DNA from: Terebella lapidaria
Lineage: Eukaryota > Annelida > Polychaeta > Terebellida > Terebellidae
Reading direction: 5' to 3'
Assembly: GCA_949152475.1 (NCBI GenBank)
Contig: OX424556.1
Coordinates: 58,548,451-58,612,450 of the forward strand
DNA length: 64,000 bases
Positions 12,101 through 24,100 of the stretch are shown piece after piece. How positions within the stretch are numbered: the stretch's first letter is position 1; each line of letters opens with the position of its first letter. The notes beneath the pieces are model-generated. The model worked only from the letters and a program-made list of their open reading frames with translations, had not been told where the DNA came from and ran no database searches. The translations under genes were made by a program, and so were the position numbers.

Positions 12101-15100
12101 GCCTCCTCACAAGCCGATAAAAAACAAGCTGACAGCTCCACAAGCACCACGACAAATAACGTCAAGGACTCAGAGCGGAAATCTGACAGCTCCATGGGTA
12201 AGTGGGTCCCATAGTGGTGCATACCTAGCTAACCTAAGGGTGTCATAGAGCATGAAATAATATGCCTCAATATTCCGATATCATATACTCCAAGGTGTTG
12301 TTATTTTGACTCATCAGTGATGAGATTTGAATTATATTAAATCAGCATGAACAATAAAATCAGACTTATATGCCTATGTATGATTTTCGAACCTACAGCC
12401 TCTAAGGAGAAGAAAGCAGCACGAGGATCCTCTAAACCTGAGCCGAAAGCCGTGAAAGAGGAGTCTAAAGACGTCAGATCAGAGAGTGAGCGTCCAAATT
12501 CCAAGGAGCGCAAAGAAAACAGGTACAGCATAAAATACAGAAACATACAATCAGTCTTTAATCTTAGAACGAGATTGTAACAGAAGTTGCTGAACGATAT
12601 AACCAGCTCGAATCCATTTAACAGCGAGACTAAAGAGAGACGAAGCAAGACTCGTGAGAATGGTGGTGATGTGAAGGTGGAGCGCGAGAACCGATCCCGA
12701 GACAAGGAGGTTCGCAAAGAGGCGAAGGTCAAAGGTCAGGAGAAAGAGACAAAGCGACATAAGGAGAGGAAGGAGGAGAGGAGCCCAAAGGACGACAAGC
12801 GAGAGAAGCCTAGCAAGGAGGAGCGGGATCAGGCCCGCAAGGAGGAAAAGGAGAGACGTAAGGAGGAGAAGGAGAGAGAACGCCAGCTAGCGGAGGAACG
12901 GGCGCACCGGGAGGAGGACCGTGCCAAGGACGACAAGCGAGAGGTCAAGGAGCGTCAGCGCCGGGAACGCGAGTACGCCCGGGAGAAACCCGAAACCCGC
13001 GACTACCCCGATTCAGACCCGCCCATCAGCCACCGCCGCAGCGCTGAACCCTCCCCCAAACTGGCCGACGACCGAGGTAGTTGTACCCAGCTCTCCGCCA
13101 TTCTGTCCAGTGCAGACTCAAGTAATGAGTGAATCATATACATGAGGAATTCCTCTATTGTGAGAAGATTAAAGCTTTTTGTTGCACTTTTGCAGACATC
13201 AAGAGGCGCAAGTTGGAAGTGAAGGTTAGTATGTAGCTTGCGGCGCTGAGGTTATCAAGAGACTCCCACAAAGTTGACCGCTGGCGGCCGTGTGATGAAG
13301 ACTACCTTGCCAAGAGATACCAGTTTGGAACAAAGCTGCAGCAATGCTATATCATTTTCTGGTCTTCTTCCACATTTTCTGCAATGCCTGTGATAGTCTA
13401 GTTTTTGAGGGAATACTGTTGAATTCTTTGTTGGAGAAGAACATTGTTGTGGGATTATTTGCCTAATATTTGAATTCAATTGTATCATTCAGCTCTCTTT
13501 TGGGTCGAGAGTTGAGAGACTGGAAATCCGGCCAGTAGTTCTTAGATTCGCTTTAGTATTACTTGATCTCTCATAATGTTGCCTGTACATACATGTACAT
13601 GTATAGGATGTGTGATCAGCACATTTTTGGTTCAGTTGTTGAAGAATTTTGTTGGTCTTTGTGTTTGTGTTGACTGCCTGATAGACCAGTTGCATTTACA
13701 TTTTGAAAAGCCTTTATTTAGTGTCCAGTAATTTGGATATTTATGTACACGTAGTGTTCGAATGTGCAGTTAATGTTTGTATATCAGTTCTAGTCATCAT
13801 GATTCAATTCCAATAGGTCAGACCAGGTGTCAGTGAGGCCATTTTATCAGTACATTAGAAATTGTAAAGTTAGTTCAGTAGCAGAATTGATAAGTGTGTA
13901 TGATGGAGAAAGGAAACGATAAGTAAGTTTGAATGAGTTGAAACAGAAGGAAGGAAGTGGAGTCATCCTGGTGTAGAAGCAAACATCCTTGCAAGAACCA
14001 ACTCCGTACACAATGCAGTCGAGGCTGATTCGTCCAAGAAATACCAGACTATCAGGTTGAACAAACGTGTCAAAGCTTGGAAGACACCAGTGGTGGGCAT
14101 GGAATGTACCCAAGACACCAGAGCTGGAGGTGTAGCACAAATCCACACTGTTAAGACAGGAGAAGCAGGCCGTCTATTCTCTCCAGAAAGTACCCAAGAC
14201 ACCAGATCTGGAGGTTTGGCACAAGTCCACACTGTTAGGACAGGAGAAGAAGGCCGTCTATTCTCTCCAGAAAGTACCCAAGACACCAGAGCTGGAGGTG
14301 TAGCACAAGTCCACACTGTTAAGACAGGAGAAGCAGGCCGTCTATTCTCTCCAGAAAGTACCCAAGACACCAGAGCTGGAGGTTTGGCACAAGTCCACAC
14401 TGTTAAGACAGGAGAAGCAGGCTGTCTATTCTCTCCAGAAAGTACCCAAGACACCAGAGCTGGAGGTATAGCACAAGTCCACACTGTTAAGACAGGAGAA
14501 GCAGGCCGTCTATTCTCTCCAGAAAGTACCCAAGACACCAGAGCTGGAGGTTTGGCACAAGTCCACACTGTTAAGACAGGAGAAGCAGGCTGTCTATTCT
14601 CTCCAGAAAGTACCCAAGACACCAGAGCTGGAGGTGTAGCACAAGTCCACACTGTTAGGACAGGAGAAGCAGGTTGTCTATTCTCTCCAGAAAGTACCCA
14701 AGACACCAGAGCTGGAGGTTTGGCACAAGTCCACACTGTTAAGACAGGAGAAGCAGGCTGTCTATTCTCTCCAGAAAGTACCCAAGACACCAGAGCTGGG
14801 GGTGTAGCACAAGTCCACACTGTCAGGACAGGAGAAGCAGGCCGTCTATTCTCTCCAGAAAGTACCCAAGACACCAGAGCTGGAGGTTTGGCACAAGTCC
14901 ACACTGTTAGGACAGGAGAAGCAGGCCGTCTATTCTCTCCAGAAAGTACCCAAGACACCAGAGCTGGAGGTGTAGCACAAGTCCACACTGTTAGGACAGG
15001 AGAAGCAGGCCGTCTATTCTCTCCAGAAAGTACCCAAGACACCAGAGCTGGAGGTACAGCACAAGTCCACACTGTTAAGACAGGAGAAGCAGGCCGTCTA

Positions 15101-18100
15101 TTCTCTCCAGAAAGTACCCAAGACACCAGAGCTGGAGGTGTAGCACAAGTCCACACTGTTAAGACAGGAGAAGCAGGCCGTCTATTCTCTCCAGAAAGTA
15201 CCCAAGACACCAGAGCTGGAGGTGTAGCACAAATCCACACTGTTAAGACAGGAGTAGCAGGCCGTCTATTCTCTCCAGAAAGTACCCAAGACACCAGAGC
15301 TGGAGGTTTGGCACAAGTCCACACTATTAAGACAGGAGAAGCAGGCCGTCTATTCTCTCCAGAAAGTACCCAAGACACCAGAGCTGGAGGTGTAGCACAA
15401 ATCCACACTGTTAAGACAGGAGAAGCAAACCGTCTATTCTCTCCAGAAAGTACCCAAGACACCAGAGCTGGAGGTGTAACACAAATCCACACTGTTAAGA
15501 CAGGAGAAGCAGGCCGTCTATTCTCTCCAGAAAGTACCCAGGACACCAGAGCTGGAGGTGTATCACAAATCCACACTGTTAAGACAGGAGAAGCAGGCCG
15601 TCTATTCTCTCCAGAAAGTACCCAGGACACCAGAGCTGGAGGTGTAGCACAAATCCACACTGTTAAGACAGGAGAAGCAGGCCGTCTATTCTCTCCAGAA
15701 AGTACCCAAGACACCAGAGCTGGAGGTGTAGCACAGGTCCACACTGTTAAGACAGGAGAAGCAAACCGTCTATTCTCTCCAGAAAGTACCCAAGACACCA
15801 GAGCTGGAGGTGTAGCACAGGTCCACACTGTTAAGACAGGAGAAGCAGGCCGTCTATTCTCTCCAGAAAGTACCCAACACACCAGAGCTGGAGGTGTAGC
15901 ACAAATCCACACTGTTAGACAGGAGAAGCAGGCCGTCTATTCTCTCCAGAAAGTACCCAAGACACCAGAGCTGGAGGTGTAGCACAAATCCACACTGTTC
16001 AGACAGGAGAAGCAAACCGTCTATTCTCTCCAGGATGTCCGAGAGGTGTGTCTGGATTGGAATCCATTCCCAACTTCCGGTCTGATGTTATATGACCTGC
16101 CGTTCGACTGACAGAAGCATTTGCCACTAGAAATCAGTGATTCAGCTAATCATTTCCAGAGAAGCAACTTGACCAACCCTCAAAGCAGCCGAAGAAATGA
16201 ATGACCCTAATGACATAACGCAGTACAACCCAGAAATAGACTCAAACCACCCAGAGAAGTGACTCAAAACCGGTAAAGTGACCCAGTACAGCCAGGAATT
16301 TGACACAAACCATCCAGAAAGGTGTATCAACCCATTGAATGATCCAAAACAACCCAGAAATTTATTAAAACCATTCTGAGAAGTGACACAAACCATTGAA
16401 TGACCCTGTAAGGCCAGGAAATTGACTCAAACCATCCAGAGAAGTGACTCAAATTGAACCAGTATCGCCAGGAAATGGACTCAACCTACTCTGAGGAGCA
16501 ATCCAACCAGAAGAATTGAACACATATAAGATAGTGACCTTATCTGATGTGCTTAAGGCTGCAAAAAGATATCTTCTTCAAATTGGAGAAAACTTACACG
16601 AGCGATGACAGGTCTTCCGCAGTGAACTGCAAAAAATTTAACTTACCATTGAATGCTTACTCTATTGTGGGAAGCAAAGGGACAGATGGTGAAGTCAAAT
16701 CAACGAGAAGAAATATTAGATTCCCCCCATTCTGAAGTACCAGGAAAAAGTCAGACCAGGGCCAGCATTAGAACAACATGCCAACCATACCATGTGAAGA
16801 CATCACAATTTGTTCACAGACAAACCTCACCTTTGGCAAATACTTATCTAAGCCACAGACTCCAGATGTCATGATCAATTGTGGCAGATGTCACAGGTCT
16901 AAATCCAGAAGCCCGAGTACAAATAGCAGCAGATTCACATGCACACACACACATATATCAGGATGTCAGCACAGTCCGAGCACCCCCAACTCAATTCAAC
17001 TGGACAGTGATTCCAGATGTCTCAACATATCCACAAGTCAATAGACTCCAGATGTCACAACAATCCATAAGTCAATAGACTCCAGATGTCACAACAGATC
17101 CATATAAGTCAATAGACTCCAAATGTCGCAACAGATCCACAAGTCAGTAGACTCCAGATGTCTCAACAGATCCACAAGTCAATAGGCTCTAGATGTCACA
17201 ACAGATCGACAAGTCAATATACTCCAGATGTCCCAATAGATCCACAAGTCATTAGACTCCAGATGTAACAACAGATCCACAAGTCAATAGACTCCAGATG
17301 TCACAACAGATTCACCAGTCAATTGACTCCAGATGTCACAACAGATCCACAAGTCAATAGACTCCAGATGTCACAACAGATCCACAAGTCAATAGGCTCT
17401 AGATGTCACAACAGAACCACAAGTCAATAGAGTCCAGATGTTTCAACAGATCCAAAGGTCAATAGACTCCAGATGTCACAACAGATCCCTGAGTCAATAG
17501 ACCCCAGATGTCTCAACAAATCCACAAGTCAATAGACTCCAGATGTCACAAGTCAATAGACTGCAGATGTCTCAACAGATCCATAAGTCAATAGACTGCA
17601 GATGTCTCAACAGATCCATAAGTCAATTGACTCCAGATGTCGCAACAGATGACATAAGTCAAAAGAATCCAGATGTCACAACAGATCCACCAGTCAATAG
17701 ACTCCAGATGTCGCAACAGATCGACAAGTCAATATACTCCAGATGTCTCAACAGATCCACCAGTCAATAGACTCCAGATGTCGCAACAGATCCACAAGTC
17801 AATAGACTCCAGATGTCACAACAGATCCACAAGTCAATAGACTCCAGAGGTCACAACAGATCCACAAGTCAATAGACTCCAGATGCCGCAACAGATCCAC
17901 AAGTCAATAGACTCCAAATGTCTCAACAGATCCACAAGTCAATAGACTCCAGATGTCTCAACAGATCCACAAGTCAATAGACTCCAGATGTCACAACAGG
18001 TGTCATAAGTCAATAGACTCCAGATGTCGCAACAGATCGACAAGTCAATAGACTCCAGATGTCGCAACAGATCCACCAGTCCATAAACTCCAGATGCCAC

Positions 18101-21100
18101 AAGTCAATAGACTCCAGATGTCTCAACAGATGTCATAAGTCAATAGACTCCAGATGTCGCAACAGATCGACAAGTCAAAGGACTCCAGATGTCGCAATGG
18201 ATCCACCAGTCCATAAACTCCAGATGCCACAAGTCAATAGACACCAGATGTCTCAACAGATGTCATAAGTCAATAGACTCCAGATGTCACAACAGATCCC
18301 CAAGTCAATAGACTCCAGATGTCTCAACAGATCCACAAGTCAATAGACTCCAGATGTCTCAACAGATCCACAAGTCAATAGACTCCAGATATCACAACAG
18401 ATCCACAAGTCAATAGACTCCAGATGTCACAACAGATCCACAAGTCAATAGACTCCAGATGTCGCAACAGATCCACAAGTCAATAGACTCCAAATGTCTC
18501 AACAGATCCACAAGTCAATAGACTCCAGATGTCACAAGTCAATAGACTCACGATGTCGCAACAGATCCACAAGTCAATAGACTCCAGATGTCACAACAGA
18601 TCCACAAGTCAATAGACTCCAGATGTCACAACAGATCCACAAGTCAATAGACTCCAGATGTCACAACAGATCCACAAGTCAATGGACTCCAGATGTCGCA
18701 ACAGATCCACAAGTCAATAGCCTCCAGATGTCTCAACAGATCCACAAGTCAATAGACTCCAGATGTCACAACAGATCCACAAGTCAATAGACTCCAGATG
18801 TCACAACAGATCCACAAGTCAATAGACTCCAGATGTCACAACAGATCCACAAGTCAATGGACTCCAGATGTCGCAACAGATCCACAAGTCAATAGCCTCC
18901 AGATGTCTCAACAGATCCACAAGTCAATAGACTCCAGATGTCGCAACAGATCCACAAGTCAATAGACTCCAATGTCACAACAGATCCACAAGTCAATAGA
19001 TTCCAGATGTAACTACAGACCCACCAGTCAATAGACTCCAGATGTCTCAATAGATCCGCAAGTCAATAGACTCCAGATGTCTCAACAGATCCACAAGTCA
19101 ATAGACTCCAGATGTTGCAACAGATCCACAAGTCAATAGACTCCAGATGTCTCAACAGATCCACAAGTCAATAGACTCCAGATGTCACAAGTCAATAGAC
19201 TCACGATGTCGCAACAGATCCACAAGTCAATAGACCCCAGATGTCTCAACAGATCCACAAGTCAATAGACTCCAGATGTCACAAGTCAATAGACTCACGA
19301 TGTCACAACAGATCCGCGAGTCAATAGACTCCAGATGTCTCAACAGATTCACAAGGCCACAAACTAGCACTGAGCTGATGTATATCCAAGTCCAGTCACA
19401 GAGACCATGGCACTGCAGATGCCTGTAGATGACCTGGGTGCTGTTATAGAAAAATACCAAATATATTACCAGAGGGCTGATGTTAAGTTAGTGGCAGCTC
19501 AAAATTGCTGAACACAATCTGTCGTGGACAAATTCTTTTCTGTATTTTGCATGGGGAAAATATTGTCATTCCAAATTATGTTCTGAAATGGCATATACTT
19601 CAGTTGTCTGGATATCAAATTTTGATAGAACCATGGGTCCATATCTAAACTATTAATTATGATCATCATAACTTTATTTTCATGATTATAAGTGTATAAG
19701 TTGAACTCCTGTATCGTAAAATATATTGAGAAGAACTAAAGATGTTGGAAGTTGTTGAAGTTGCTGTTTGTGAGTTGAAGACCATCGACCTGCACACCTA
19801 CCCAAGCAAGTCACTGAACCTGCAAGCCTGTCTGGCCGAGCTGTCTACTCGTCTCTACACCGAATATCTTGTTTTCTATGACTCTAGGAGAACCCCGGAC
19901 ATCACAGCACGGACTACTGGGACCGGCCTCACAAGGTACTATCCACTTACACTGATCATCCCTTGAATGTCATACTTAACTAAAAGACATATCTTGTGAT
20001 AGGAGTGGCTACTTCTCTCAAGAGAAAACTGTATATAAGTTGATGTACATTAAGCAGAATATATTACCTCATTTCTTTCTGATGGTGACTTCCGGGTGTA
20101 CCTAGCTAATATAGAATACTTTCTGTGGCTTGTGGTGTTTTTGCAGTCTAATCCAACATTTTTTTCTCACACCCTGAACCTTCCTTCCTCCACCTTTCTT
20201 TCTCTTCCCACTGCTACTACCCTGACCCCATCCAATCTGTCGGCATGGTTGCCCGGCCTGACCCTTAAGGTGCCTGTTTCTCAACAGAGTCCTGGGCATG
20301 ATCGGGGCGGCGAGTTTGAGAGTCCGAGGGAGCGAGACAAACGTGACCGCAAACGGGTGAGTTTGGTAAGTGACACGACTTTCTCAAAACACTTCTCATG
20401 ATTTTGTTTGGAATATTTTGAATGACAAACTCAAATTTAGTGTAACCTGTGTCAGAAGGATCAGAGTTTTTGGGGAGCATCCCAACTCCTCCCTGTATGG
20501 AATATATTACTGATATTTATTAAGGCATTTCGGCAGAAATGCCTTTATGGTTTTAGCAGAATTTTTTTTTTTTTTTTTTTTTCTTCTTCCGCCACTTTTG
20601 GTTTCCGGACGATAACTTTAGATTGCCTTGACGGATCCTTGTCAAATTTTCACCGCAAGTCAGAAATGATATGAGGAAGAACCCTATTCTTTTTGAGCCG
20701 GATCGGAGGTCCGTGAGGTCCGTGAGGATGAAATCAAGGCTAATTTTAAGACTTGGTTTCCGGACGATAACTGGAAAAATATTTATGCAATAGTTGCAGA
20801 ACTCTGCATGGAGGTTCATATGCCACCAGGGAAGAACCCTATTGATTTTGGGATCGATCCGTCAAACGACCTTTGACCTAGAGGTCAAAATAATTTTTTG
20901 CTGATTCATCCTTGAGGCTTCCTGCATATCTCGGAAACCGTGCGTCGTAGAGCGAAACGGACGTTATTTTCGGACTCGTCGCCCTAGACAAACATCTCTA
21001 GGGTGTACTTTTTTTTTTGATCCGGCTCCGAGGTCCGTGAGGTCCGTGAGGATGAAATCGAGGAACTTGGTTTCCGGACGATAACTCAAAAAATATTCAG

Positions 21101-24100
21101 GCAATAGTTGCAGAATTTTGCACGGAGGTTTATATATCACCAGGGAAGAACCCTATTGATTTTGGGATCGATACCTCAAACGACCTTTGACCTAGAGGTC
21201 GAAATAATTTTTTGCTGAGTCATCCTTGATTCATCCTGCATATCTCAGAAACGGTGCGTCGTAGAGCGAAACGGACGTTATTTTCGGACTCGTCTCCCTA
21301 GACAAACATGTCTAAGGGGTATTATGGATGAACTTTGACCTTGACCCGAAATTTTTTTGCCGAGTCGGCATTTTTCGTTTTCGTCGATATCTCGGAAACG
21401 GTGCGTCGTAGAGCGAAACGGACGTTATTTTCGGACTCGTCGCACTAGACAAACATGTCTAAGGGGTATTATGGATGAACTTTGACCTTGACCCGAAATT
21501 TTTTTGCCGAGTCGGCATTTTTCGTTTTCGTCGATATCTCGGAAACGGTGCGTCGTAGAGCGAAACGGACGTTATTTTCGGACTCGTCGCACTAGACAAA
21601 CATGTCTAAGGGGTATTATGGATGAACTTTGACCTTGACCCGAAATTTTTTTGCCGAGTCGGCATTTTTCGTTTTCGTCGATATCTCGGAAACGGTGCGT
21701 CGTAGAGCGAAACGGACGTTATTTTCGGACTCGTCGCACTAGACAAACATGTCTAAGGGGAATTATGGATGAACTTTGACCTTGACCCGAAATTTTTTTG
21801 CCGAGTCGGCATTTTTCGTTTTCGTCGATATCTCGGAAACGGTGCGTCGTAGAGCGAAACGGACGTTTTTTTCGGACTCGTCGCACTAGACAAACATGTC
21901 TAAGGGGTATTATTGATGAACTTTGACCTTGACCCGAAATTTTTTTGCCGAGTCGGCATTTTTCGTTTTCGTCGTTATCTCGGAAACGGTGCGTCGTAGA
22001 GCGAAACGGACGTTATTTTCGGACTCGTCGCACTAGACAAACATGTCTAAGGGGTATTATGGATGAACTTTGACCTTGACTCGAAATTTTTTTGCCGAGT
22101 CGGCATTTTTGCCGAGTCGTCGATATCTCGGAAACGGTGCGTCGTAGAGCGAAACGGACGTTATTTTCGGACTCGTCGCACTAGACAAACATGTCTAAGG
22201 GGTATTATGGATGAACTTTGACCTTGACTCGAAATTTTTTTGCCGAGTCGGCATTTTTCGTTTTCGTCGATATCTCGGAAACGGTGCGTCGTAGAGCGAA
22301 ACGGACGTTATTTTCGGACTCGTCGCACTAGACAAACATGTCTAAGGGGAATTATTGATGAACTTTGACCTTGACCCGAAATTTTTTTGCCGAGTCGGCA
22401 TTTTTCGTTTTCGTCGATATCTCGGAAACGGTGCGTCGTAGAGCGAAACGGACGTTACTTTCGGACTCGTCGCCCTAGACAAACATGTCTAAGGGGTATT
22501 ATGGATTAACTTTGACCTTGACCCGAAATTTTTTTGCCGAGTCGGCATTTTTCGTTTTCGTCGATATCTCGGAAACGGTGCGTCGTAGAGCGAAACGGAC
22601 GTTATTTTCGGACTCGTCGCACTAGACAAACATGTCTAAGGGGAATTATGGATGAACTTTGACCTTGACCCGAAATTTTTTTGCCGAGTCGGCATTTTTC
22701 GTTTTCGTCGATATCTCGGAAACGGTGCGTCGTAGAGCGAAACGGACGTTTTTTTCGGACTCGTCGCACTAGACAAACATGTCTAAGGGGTATTATTGAT
22801 GAACTTTGACCTTGACCCGAAATTTTTTTGCCGAGTCGGCATTTTTCGTTTTCGTCGTTATCTCGGAAACGGTGCGTCGTAGAGCGAAACGGACGTTATT
22901 TTCGGACTCGTCGCACTAGACAAACATGTCTAAGGGGTATTATGGATGAACTTTGACCTTGACTCGAAATTTTTTTGCCGAGTCGGCATTTTTGCCGAGT
23001 CGTCGATATCTCGGAAACGGTGCGTCGTAGAGCGAAACGGACGTTATTTTCGGACTCGTCGCACTAGACAAACATGTCTAAGGGGTATTATGGATGAACT
23101 TTGACCTTGACTCGAAATTTTTTTGCCGAGTCGGCATTTTTCGTTTTCGTCGATATCTCGGAAACGGTGCGTCGTAGAGCGAAACGGACGTTATTTTCGG
23201 ACTCGTCGCACTAGACAAACATGTCTAAGGGGAATTATTGATGAACTTTGACCTTGACCCGAAATTTTTTTGCCGAGTCGGCATTTTTCGTTTTCGTCGA
23301 TATCTCGGAAACGGTGCGTCGTAGAGCGAAACGGACGTTACTTTCGGACTCGTCGCCCTAGACAAACATGTCTAAGGGGTATTATGGATTAACTTTGACC
23401 TTGACCCGAAATTTTTTTGCCGAGTCGGCAGTTTTTGTTTTCGTCGATATCTCGGAAACGGTGCGTCGTAGAGCGAAACGGATGGTATTTTCGGACTCGT
23501 CGCCCTAGACAAACATGTCTAGCGGGTATTATGGATGAACTTTGACCTTGACCCGAAATTTGTCGACATTTTTTATTTTCGTCGATATCTAGTATTATAA
23601 ATAATTCATCACACCGAAATGCCTCCAAGGCATCTTTAGGCCTTGACGTCTAGTTTATTTAAGTGTTGGTATACTGGGTGTTTGTGGTGTTCCAGGATCG
23701 GTCGATAGATGACAAGGACCACAGTTTCTCTGACAGCAAGCGACATCGCACAGAAACGACTCTAGGTATGTGTATTCATCAGAAATAAGCAGAATATGCA
23801 AGATATTCCAAGCAGTAGGTTTTGGGATGTACATGTGCTTTGTTAAGTAAAAGATGTTTATTTGATGTGACAGACAAGCAGAATGGGGATCCCAAGGAGC
23901 GAGGTCGTGACAAACAGACAGACAGAGACTCAAGGCCACGGGAGGTGGAGTCCAAGGTCAAGGTCAGTGTCCTCACATATGGGGGACAACTTGGGGGAAA
24001 TATGATGGGCAAACTTGTCTTCCTGAATCATGAGAGCATGGTGGTTCCAGCAAAACAAGACTTTATACGATATTTTATATGTTCTTTGTTTTCAGGGAAA

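Noticed and set aside
13963..15982. 641- and 649-codon frames on opposite strands as genes
   Set aside because: Both follow from an 84-bp unit without stops, and both strands being open shows it is a composition effect inside an intron.
19742..19966. Possible extra THOC2 exon (74-codon open frame followed by GTAC)
   Set aside because: No similarity to THOC2, no convincing acceptor, and the flanking exons already join in phase 0 without it.
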